Assembly (NCBI GenBank): GCA_016789125.1
Contig: JAEUNU010000103.1
Location: 1 to 35,619, forward strand
Length of the DNA stretch: 35,619 nucleotides
Origin: Zoogloea sp.
Lineage (GTDB): Bacteria; Pseudomonadota; Gammaproteobacteria; Burkholderiales; Rhodocyclaceae
Direction: 5' to 3'
The notes beneath the pieces are model-generated. The model was not told where the DNA came from and did not search any database. It saw only the letters and a list, made by a program, of their open reading frames with translations. The first letter of the stretch is position 1, and every line of letters begins with the position of its first letter. The position numbers and the translations under genes are program-made. Below, piece by piece: positions 1 to 6,940 of this stretch.

Positions 1-125
1 CGGGTCCTCGAAACTGGTCGTGCTCTCGCTGGGCAGTGCCTCGTTGCGATCCGCTGCGCGTGCCAGCTGGCGGCCTCGCTGAAAGAAATCGTCTTCGGTT
101 CCCGTTTGATCGTCAGCCTGCTCAT
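1..125 (-). pseudogene. TumA-like antitoxin gene fragment, copy 1 (partial, frameshifted)
   Basis: This is the start of a gene also present near 9.5 and 10.7 kb. It begins with ATG at 125-123, overlapping the TGA of the GNAT gene by ATGA, and runs off the left edge. It matches 10638-10763 except for two substitutions and one missing base in the stretch coding for TIKTGT. The missing base shifts the frame after about eight codons, so the visible part cannot encode the normal protein. I recall the family as a small HTH regulator, the antitoxin partner of TumE-type toxins. That assignment is from memory and tentative. Confidence 0.55.
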
Positions 126-634
126 ATGCAATCCGCCAGCAAGGTCTTGAGGTCCTTGAGCATCAGGAACAGGTGGTAAGGATCGGTCGGGCTTGGCTCG
201 AAATCCCAGGACTGATACCACTGCCGCGCCGGCTCGTCCTTGGCATGAACGAGCAGGCAACGAATGCCAGCGATGTCAGCCGCCTGTGCCGTGCGCAGCA
301 GCGCATCCTTCAGCAGCGCCATCCCCAGGCCCTTTCCCTGGTGATCACGATCCACCGCGAGCCGGGCCAGGATCATGACCGGCACAGGATGCCTGGCCAA
401 ACCTTTGACTGCGCGCGCGGGAGCATCCTCCGGATCGACGCTGCCGACCGCCAGACTATAGAAGCCCACCACCTCGTTGTGCAGGCAGCAAACGTAGGTT
501 TGGGCACTGTTGGCTTTCTGATTGACGAGCGCATAGCGCTGGATGAACTGGTTGAGTGCCGGATGGCCACAGTCGAACGTCTCCACCGCGTCCACAGCCG
601 AGAGCTTGCGGACCGGCTCATACGCTGCACTCAC
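122..634 (-). CDS. GNAT-family acetyltransferase, probable toxin of a DUF1778-GNAT module
   Basis: A single-domain GNAT protein of about 170 residues. The acetyl-CoA binding loop is visible as DHQGKGLGMALL, preceded by the LARLAVD strand, with the typical YQSWDFEPSP end. In the TacT/AtaT class such proteins acetylate the amino group of charged tRNAs and stop translation; that role is inferred here from context. I chose the GTG at 634 because it overlaps the stop of the upstream antitoxin gene as GTGA, which indicates translational coupling. A longer reading from 721 would lie entirely over the antitoxin and adds a low-complexity N-terminus. The fragment at 1-125 follows with an ATGA overlap, so all three were once one operon. 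Confidence 0.85.
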   Translation of the reverse strand: MSAAYEPVRKLSAVDAVETFDCGHPALNQFIQRYALVNQKANSAQTYVCCLHNEVVGFYSLAVGSVDPEDAPARAVKGLARHPVPVMILARLAVDRDHQGKGLGMALLKDALLRTAQAADIAGIRCLLVHAKDEPARQWYQSWDFEPSPTDPYHLFLMLKDLKTLLADCI

Positions 635-909
635 CCCAGAACCCCGGGCTCGCTGAGCAGCTTCTTCAGGCGCGGCTTGGCTTGCACGGGGCGATCCAGC
701 GCTTGCTGGAATGCCTGCCACTGGTCATCGCCCAGCACAAAGTGACGCCGATCTGCCAGTGTCTGGTTGGCGGCGGTCACCCCCGCATCCAGCAGGAACT
801 CGCTGACGTTTTTGTGGCAAGCGCTCGCGGCTTCCTGCAGCAGCTGTTTGACGGCGCTGCTGGCCCGAACATCGATCCGTTCGGTTTTGGAGCGATTCAA
901 GGCGCTCAT
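631..909 (-). CDS. DUF1778 ribbon-helix-helix antitoxin
   Basis: A 92-residue protein whose N-terminus (TERIDVRASSAVKQLL) is the ribbon-helix-helix DNA-binding part of the DUF1778 family. The conserved VSEFLLDAG segment follows, then a C-terminal tail that in the family wraps the cognate GNAT toxin. It is the first gene of a two-gene operon and overlaps the acetyltransferase by four bases. The family usually represses its own promoter as an antitoxin-toxin complex. A promoter with an inverted repeat lies directly upstream. Confidence 0.87.
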   Translation of the reverse strand: MSALNRSKTERIDVRASSAVKQLLQEAASACHKNVSEFLLDAGVTAANQTLADRRHFVLGDDQWQAFQQALDRPVQAKPRLKKLLSEPGVLG

Positions 910-937
910 GGCGACCCCCTTATCTTGGAACTACCCT

Positions 938-967
938 CATCATAACGTCCGGATGATGTCCCGACAA
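938..967 (-). promoter_or_regulatory. Promoter and possible operator of the first DUF1778-GNAT operon
   Basis: Read on the minus strand, a -35 box TTGTCG (967-962) and a -10 box TATGAT (944-939) are separated by exactly 17 bases. A 6-bp inverted repeat, CATCAT at 938-943 and ATGATG at 953-958, overlaps the -10 box and the spacer. That position suits autorepression by a ribbon-helix-helix protein. The boxes are seen; their function is inferred. Confidence 0.5.
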
Positions 968-996
968 TTCAAGCATGCAGCAATGGGGCGTGGTAG

Positions 997-1437
997 AGAC
1001 GCTGCTTAGCCACCCGCCTCTTCGGGCCCTTCGTGAAGGCCGCGCGGGAGCTGCGCACCGAACAGGAAACGCTCAAGGGCAAGGACTCGCCGGAGGCGCT
1101 GGCGGCCAAGCTGTACACCAATGGGGCGTACGGCAAGATCTGCCAATCTCTGCGCCCGAAGAATGTCTTCGATACCCGCACGGTGACGTCCGTGCGGCTG
1201 AAACCCTCGCCGATCACCAACCCGGCGATGGGAGCCTACGTGACAGGCTTCATCCGTGCCATCCTGGCCAAGATCCTGAACCGCATCCCGCGGGAGCACA
1301 CCGTGCTGTCGGTGACGACCGATGGCTTCCTCTGCGACATTCCCGAAGCAGAGATGGCGGCCTGCCTGACCGGCCCGCTGTGCCGGCGCTTCCAGGCATT
1401 GTGCGACGAGATCGTCCCGGACTCGAAGGGCAGCGTT
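997..1437 (+). pseudogene. Remnant of a family-B DNA polymerase (palm/fingers fragment)
   Basis: An open frame without a usable start encodes about 147 residues that read like the catalytic core of a family-B DNA polymerase of the type found on plasmids and integrative elements. Two motifs support this: KLYTNGAYGK resembles motif B (KxxxNxxYG), and VLSVTTDGF resembles motif C, which carries the metal-binding aspartate. A stop codon precedes the fragment at 994. After the residues DSKGS near 1437 the frame loses all likeness to the family. Both ends are missing, so it is a gene scar, probably from an earlier mobile element at this site. Confidence 0.6.
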
Positions 1438-1597
1438 CAACACCTCGCTCACGTTCTGTCCCCCGCCCCCTGTGCGCTGAACGACGTAAATAGGACTTCA
1501 GAATATCGCTCAGGCACCGAAAACAATGACACCACCTGTCGTCATCGGCCCTTAACCTTCGCATCAATCTCAACCCCACAACGCATCCAACCACGTC

Positions 1598-2491
1598 ATG
1601 AGTCACTCCGGTCATGATCTGCTCGCCTCGAGGCTGGCTGGCATCCTGCTGAAGCTTAATCAGGGCGAGAGCCTCGACCCTGACGCGCTCGCCGAGGAGT
1701 TCGGGGTCCATAAGCGCACGATTCAGCGTGACTTGCTCGAACGTCTGAGCTTTCTACCGCTTGAAAAGCTCAATGGCCTGTTTGTCATCGACCCCGCATA
1801 TTTGGGTCGCCTCACATTTCGCGATATCGAGCGCTTTGCTAGCCTGGCCGGTTTGCGAGGACTGTTTCCGGGGCTGGATACCCAGTTCATTCGCGAGTTG
1901 TTCGATAGCCGACTGCATGAAACGCTGGACATCCACGGAGGCAGCTACGAGGACCTGCGACTTCGGATGAATGACTTTCGCGTCCTGCAGCAGGCCATCA
2001 GCGAGCACCGCAAAGTGTGCTTCACTTACCAGAAGCCGGAAGGCGAAAAGCGCATCAATGTCGCACCCTACCGGCTCATCAATCATTCCGGCGTCTGGTA
2101 TCTGGCCGCCGCAGACAATGGTCAGGCCAAAGCCTACGCATTCAGCAAGATCACGGCACTGCGCTGCACGGATGAAATCTACGTCCGCGCACCAGAGCTC
2201 GAGGCCATGCTTGATCGCGAAGACAGCATCTGGCTGAACGAGAAGAAGACAGAAGTCATCCTCACCGTCGCACCTGCCGCTGCTATCTATTTCCGGCGCC
2301 GCAAGCTGATCGCCCAGCAAGTCATCGAAAAGGAACTTGAAAACGGAGGGCTGATCATCTCCGGCAAGTTCGCCCATCCCAACCAGATCCTTCCCATCGT
2401 GCGCTACTGGATTCCCCATGTACGAATCGTCAGTCCGGAAGACTGGCAGAGCACCATGGAGCAAGGCCTACGCGCGTTTCTTGAGTCGTGA
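1598..2491 (+). CDS. WYL-domain transcriptional regulator
   Basis: A 297-residue regulator with an N-terminal winged HTH (about residues 12-58, with the recognition-helix stretch VHKRTIQRDL) and a WYL domain (about 137-190) containing VWYLAAA at 166-172. A C-terminal WCX-like segment ends the protein. WYL domains sense ligands, possibly nucleic acids or nucleotides. Several members (BrxR, CapW) repress phage-defence operons until infection. Here the gene is the first plus-strand gene of the dynamin cluster, about 90 bp upstream of the zinc-ribbon gene, so it most likely controls that cluster. The DNA-binding and ligand roles are family knowledge; the target is inferred. Confidence 0.9.
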   Translation: MSHSGHDLLASRLAGILLKLNQGESLDPDALAEEFGVHKRTIQRDLLERLSFLPLEKLNGLFVIDPAYLGRLTFRDIERFASLAGLRGLFPGLDTQFIRELFDSRLHETLDIHGGSYEDLRLRMNDFRVLQQAISEHRKVCFTYQKPEGEKRINVAPYRLINHSGVWYLAAADNGQAKAYAFSKITALRCTDEIYVRAPELEAMLDREDSIWLNEKKTEVILTVAPAAAIYFRRRKLIAQQVIEKELENGGLIISGKFAHPNQILPIVRYWIPHVRIVSPEDWQSTMEQGLRAFLES

Positions 2492-2585
2492 GCGCCGCGG
2501 AATTAGCTCAATTGAACGCACCGACTCTGGCGACAGCGGCTTCCACGATATTCGCCCGCCCCCTTTCTTGAGAACAGGAATTGAA

Positions 2586-2786
2586 ATGCCGATCAAACCA
2601 CAAGCCCTGCTCATTCGGTGCCCCAAGTGTGGCTGGCAGACCGTTCACGCCCCTCGCTCCGATGCGCTGATGGAAAAACCTCCAGATTCGTGCCCCGACT
2701 GCGGTGGACAACAGCTCGACACTGAGCCGTGCGGCATCGTGAGTGCCGTCATCTCGTCGATCGCATCGAAATTGACGAAAGTTTGA
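2586..2786 (+). CDS. Small zinc-ribbon protein
   Basis: A 66-residue protein with two CxxC knuckles, C12/C15 and C36/C39, twenty residues apart, which is the spacing of a rubredoxin-like zinc ribbon. The C-terminal third (IVSAVISSIASKL) is hydrophobic and could pack on a membrane or a partner. I placed the start at ATG 2586, preceded by an AGGA at good distance, because the longer in-frame reading from 2418 runs over the end of the WYL gene. It lies between the regulator and the three GTPases and is probably part of the same cluster. I do not recognise a named family. Confidence 0.7.
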   Translation: MPIKPQALLIRCPKCGWQTVHAPRSDALMEKPPDSCPDCGGQQLDTEPCGIVSAVISSIASKLTKV

Positions 2787-2906
2787 GTCATTCGTCTGCT
2801 TCACAGGACAACCGAAACACGGGCACCGAGTGTGTCCACTGGTACCCAGAACGGGGCACCCCAAGCTCCCAGATAACAGTAATAGCCGCAACGAAAGGGA
2901 ACACAG

Positions 2907-4580
2907 ATGTTCAAGCAACAGGAAATCATTCTGAGCGCCATGCCAGCCCTGCGCGAAATCCTCGGGCGTTATCAATGGAAGTCTTCACCGGAAAACTGGC
3001 TGGAACTGGCCGAAGGAGAATCGCGCCAGTTCATCGTCACGCTGCCGCTCGTCGGCGCCTTCAGCGCCGGAAAATCAACTCTCATCAACGCGCTGATTGG
3101 CGAAGCCATTTTTTCGACCAACATCGACCCCGAAACCGCCTATCCGGCCGAACTGAGCTATGGCACTACCACCAAGCTGATCGGCCATCTGCCCGACGGC
3201 GGCGAAACCAGTCTCAGCTTCGATGACCTGCGCGGCAATCTCTCAAGCCAGCTCCCCAAGGGCAGCTACGTCAGCGCGACGCTTCCTAACCCGCTGCTCG
3301 CCCGGCTCTCCCACCTGAGACTTGTGGACATGCCGGGCTGGGATTCCGGCATTGAGGCTCATGCTTCCGCGATTGACGGCTACGCCTCTCGCAGTCTCGC
3401 CTACTGCGTCGTCGTCAGTGCCGAGGAGGGCGATCTGCGCGAGAGTCTGCGTCGTGCCCTGCGTGAGCTGGCCGTCAGCGATATGCCGATACTCGCGGTG
3501 ATCTCCAAGGCCGACAAGAAACCCCACGAGGATGTTGAGGCTGTCGTTGAGCAAGTTCGGCAGGAAATCATTTCCGTGATGGGGCGGCCACCGATTGCCG
3601 CAGTGAAGGCCTCGGCCCGCAAGAATCATCTCGACGAATTGATCGCAGCTCTCGAACAACTCGAAGGACAAGCAGAGCGCCTCTTTGCCCGCAAAGTCAC
3701 CCAGACCGTACTCTCCAAACTCGGCAGCTTTGACGCGCACCTGAACACGCTAATCAACAGTGACGACCTCGACAGCGAGAAGATTCACGCGCAATGCGAG
3801 CAACTGAATGCTGACATGGGCCAATTCGCAACGCGCCTTGAAGACGAGACGCAGCAGCTGGAAAGCCGTGTTCAGCCAGTGCTCGGACGCATCATTGATC
3901 GTGTCGGCAATGCGTTGCGTGTGGACATCGACGAACTAACGGGCGAAGCCCTCAATCGAGGCGACCTGAGCGGCCGTATTGGCATCACGGTGCGCCTTGC
4001 CACACAAGAAGCGATTGACGCTGAGTTCCGTCCAGAAATCGAGCGTTACCTCAACCGCGTCGTGGACGGTCTGCCGGATGATTTTTCGCCCGAGATCCGC
4101 TGCAGTTTCGACTACCGCACGAAATCAGGGGATGAAGCCCCCTCACTGGTGCTTACTCCGATTCTGTCTCTGCTGCAGCCGCTCCTGAAACTACATCCTA
4201 AGCTCAATGTCATTTCCGCCATCATTGTGGGGGTCGTTGGCTTGCTCGAGGGCTTGTTTGCGAACAAGAAACAACAGGAACTCGACGAAGCCCATCAGCG
4301 CGAAGCCGTACAGCGGCAGATTGCCAACACGGTCATTCCCGATACGCTCCAGCAGGTGCGCGCAGCCCTGCAGCCGATGCTGGAACAGCACATCCAATCC
4401 GCCAAACAAAAGATCGCCGACACCGTCCGCGCACAACAGGCATCCCACGAAGCAGCGCTCAACGAACTTCAAACCAGGCTGGCCGAAGGCCAGGCAGCCT
4501 TCGCAAGCGCCCGCACACAATATCAATCGGACCGCGCGGCGATCGCCCGACTCGTCACCGATCTGGAGAATGCACAATGA
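2907..4580 (+). CDS. Dynamin-like GTPase 1 (LeoA-like)
   Basis: A 557-residue large GTPase. The G1 P-loop is GAFSAGKST (50-58), switch I probably centres on T77, G3 is DMPG (141-144) and G4 is SKAD (200-203). A long helical region follows, then a hydrophobic stretch (about 413-452) that could insert in a membrane, and a coiled-coil tail (about 455-557). This order of GTPase, helical stalk, membrane paddle and helices is that of bacterial dynamin-like proteins, which bind and remodel membranes. It is the first of three tandem GTPases and its stop overlaps the next start as ATGA. Length and order resemble LeoA of E. coli, but I cannot measure the similarity. Confidence 0.9.
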   Translation: MFKQQEIILSAMPALREILGRYQWKSSPENWLELAEGESRQFIVTLPLVGAFSAGKSTLINALIGEAIFSTNIDPETAYPAELSYGTTTKLIGHLPDGGETSLSFDDLRGNLSSQLPKGSYVSATLPNPLLARLSHLRLVDMPGWDSGIEAHASAIDGYASRSLAYCVVVSAEEGDLRESLRRALRELAVSDMPILAVISKADKKPHEDVEAVVEQVRQEIISVMGRPPIAAVKASARKNHLDELIAALEQLEGQAERLFARKVTQTVLSKLGSFDAHLNTLINSDDLDSEKIHAQCEQLNADMGQFATRLEDETQQLESRVQPVLGRIIDRVGNALRVDIDELTGEALNRGDLSGRIGITVRLATQEAIDAEFRPEIERYLNRVVDGLPDDFSPEIRCSFDYRTKSGDEAPSLVLTPILSLLQPLLKLHPKLNVISAIIVGVVGLLEGLFANKKQQELDEAHQREAVQRQIANTVIPDTLQQVRAALQPMLEQHIQSAKQKIADTVRAQQASHEAALNELQTRLAEGQAAFASARTQYQSDRAAIARLVTDLENAQ

Positions 4581-6925
4581 CGCTCACCGCCACCGAACTG
4601 GCCGCCCGCTATGCACTGCTATGCAGGAGCACCCAGGCCGACACTCAGGACGATCCCCGTGGGGCGCACCTCGCCTCCCACCTCTCGGCACTGCGTACCC
4701 TGCTCCGGCACGATCTGCGCGCCCTGGGCCGGCAAGGCAGCCCGGACGACTTTGCCGACATCTGCTTCGAGCTGGAACAGGAGCTGGAGCGCTTCCAGGA
4801 GTTCTGCGCCTTTCCCCCACTGGCCCAGAAGTTCGTGGTCGCCTTTGGTGGCGGATTCAGCGCCGGCAAGTCCAGCCTCATCAATGCGCTGCTCGGCAAA
4901 CGCCTGCTCGTTACGGAGGTCGACCCCACGACCTCGCTCCCCACCTACCTGCTGAAGGGCCCGGAAGACGCCATCCACGCACAGAACCTGTTCGGCCATC
5001 ACGTCGAACTGAGCGATGAGGAGTTCCTCAGCCTCACCCATGACGAGCTCGCCCGCTACGGCAGCAACGTGAGCCGCCTGCTGCGCTCGGCCATCATCAG
5101 CCGCCAGGACTTCCCGTGGCAGAACCTGGCGCTGATCGACACCCCGGGCTACACCAAGCACGAGGACCAGCAGCACAGCGAGCGCACCGACGAACACATC
5201 GCCCGCACGCAGCTGAACAGCGCCCAGGCCATCGTGTGGGTCATCGACGCCCGCCAGGGCTGCATCACCGAGGACGACATCAAGTTCCTGGCGAGCCTGC
5301 GGCCCGAGATTCCCCGCCTGATCGCGCTGAGCCGTGCCGACCAGAAACCCTCCGAGGACATTGCCGACATCCTCAAAGGCATCCGCGCAACGCTCGAAAC
5401 CCGCAACCTGCCTTTCCTCGACGTGGTGGCCGTCTCGGCACGCAAGAAGGACTGGCCCTTCACGCCCATCCTCGAACAGCTCGCCCGCTGGAACGGTGCC
5501 CCCCGCGCGCTCCGCTTCGCCCACAACTTCAAGCACCAGTTCACCCGCTACTCGGGCCATCTTGACGACGAGCGGCGGCAGGCACAGCAGCACCTCAATC
5601 GCCTGAACCGGATTCTCGGCCTGAGCGACGAGGAGGCCATTCAGGAAGACGCCCAGGAGTTGAAGAACAAGACCAACGGCCAGCTTCAAACCGCCGAGCG
5701 TCTGCAAAGCGAGCTGGGCGCGCTGCGCCATCGCTTCTTCGCGGAACTGAAACTCGTCGGCGACCATGTCGGCATCGCCATGCCCGAACCCTCCGCGCTG
5801 GATCTGCTGGACGACGTCGCCGGCTTCAACTTGCTGGATGCCTTGCGCCAGCTGCGGGAGGCCGAGGGCAAACCGGCACCGGACGAACCAGCCTCCCTGC
5901 GCGAACTGGGCCAACCCGGCGAAACGCCGAAGATCACCGCCTTCCTGAACGGCGAAACGGATGTTGCGCTGGATTCGCACTTCGCGGCGGATCTCGATAT
6001 TCATTGCCGCGAAACCTACGCGCGCTTCCTTGCTGCCGTCATCGGCCATGGTCAGGCTGCGCTATCGGAGATGCAGGGTGCCCTGTTCCTGAAGCTGCTG
6101 GAAAGCCTTGGACTGCCCGACATTCGTGTAGAACTGCTCGCCCAGGCGCGGGAAATTATCCCTGATGAGCTACAAGATTTTCTGTCCGTGATAGACGAGC
6201 ACAAATTAAACAGGCACTTCCTTTTCGATTCACTGATATTGTGCCGAAGTGGCGACGCAATCAGTTCGGAGAACATGCGCCTTTTGGCCGAACTGGGTGC
6301 CATCCTTGATTTGGAGACAAAGACCGTAGCAGGCTTGTCTGCGCTCGCCGGGCGAGTTTCAGGAATTCATTGCAGGACCGAGCTTCTATCTCCGGAGATA
6401 GTGGAGATAAGACCATGGGTTCATTTGATTTTCAAAAATTTCGAAAAATACAAAGAAGTGCAAATCAAAGCATTTAAAGCGCCTTGGCAAGGAATTAAAT
6501 TCAGGGCTGAATTGATTTCCGAAATACGGGATATGAATTACTCCATAATGGACTGCCACTCTTATGGCAACGAGGGCTTTTTCAGAAAAGGAGCTCTTTT
6601 TGCAAAGAGAGTATCTGTAGCATCGGATTTCGATAGACTGAAAAAAAAGATCGAAAGATTTGTAGAGTCCGAGATTAGCCCTACTCTTGACGATTTCAAT
6701 TCGTTCCTAAGGGAGGTCGGTTGCAAAACCCTAAGCACCAATATCATCTCCAATATTGAGAGCATATCATCGGACAGCGACTACACAGGGGATGATTGGT
6801 GTCAGAACATGGAAGAGGCATGCAACGAACTAGATGAATTCATGAATGACATGGACTCTCTGGTTTCCAGCCTATCCGACAAGCTGGCCGAGTCTCTTTC
6901 TATTTCATCTGAAATTTACAGATAA
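4577..6925 (+). CDS. Dynamin-like GTPase 2 (LeoB/LeoC-like)
   Basis: A 782-residue GTPase with G1 at GGGFSAGKSS (91-100), a threonine pair near 118-119 as candidate switch I, G3 DTPG (188-191) and G4 SRAD (252-255). An N-terminal helical stretch of about 80 residues precedes the G domain, and long helical segments follow. Bacterial dynamins often work as unequal pairs, so it probably assembles with its neighbours. It starts inside the stop of GTPase 1. The last ~255 codons (from about 6155) are clearly richer in A and T than the rest: 23 of 60 bases are G/C at 6481-6540 against 39 of 60 at 5401-5460. The C-terminal part therefore seems to have another origin. Confidence 0.88.
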   Translation: MTLTATELAARYALLCRSTQADTQDDPRGAHLASHLSALRTLLRHDLRALGRQGSPDDFADICFELEQELERFQEFCAFPPLAQKFVVAFGGGFSAGKSSLINALLGKRLLVTEVDPTTSLPTYLLKGPEDAIHAQNLFGHHVELSDEEFLSLTHDELARYGSNVSRLLRSAIISRQDFPWQNLALIDTPGYTKHEDQQHSERTDEHIARTQLNSAQAIVWVIDARQGCITEDDIKFLASLRPEIPRLIALSRADQKPSEDIADILKGIRATLETRNLPFLDVVAVSARKKDWPFTPILEQLARWNGAPRALRFAHNFKHQFTRYSGHLDDERRQAQQHLNRLNRILGLSDEEAIQEDAQELKNKTNGQLQTAERLQSELGALRHRFFAELKLVGDHVGIAMPEPSALDLLDDVAGFNLLDALRQLREAEGKPAPDEPASLRELGQPGETPKITAFLNGETDVALDSHFAADLDIHCRETYARFLAAVIGHGQAALSEMQGALFLKLLESLGLPDIRVELLAQAREIIPDELQDFLSVIDEHKLNRHFLFDSLILCRSGDAISSENMRLLAELGAILDLETKTVAGLSALAGRVSGIHCRTELLSPEIVEIRPWVHLIFKNFEKYKEVQIKAFKAPWQGIKFRAELISEIRDMNYSIMDCHSYGNEGFFRKGALFAKRVSVASDFDRLKKKIERFVESEISPTLDDFNSFLREVGCKTLSTNIISNIESISSDSDYTGDDWCQNMEEACNELDEFMNDMDSLVSSLSDKLAESLSISSEIYR

Positions 6926-6940
6926 GTCGAAGGATTGTCT

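Noticed and set aside
4619-6049. A 476-codon minus-strand open frame
   Set aside because: Antisense to GTPase 2, with a repetitive Val/Gly/Ala composition and no motif.
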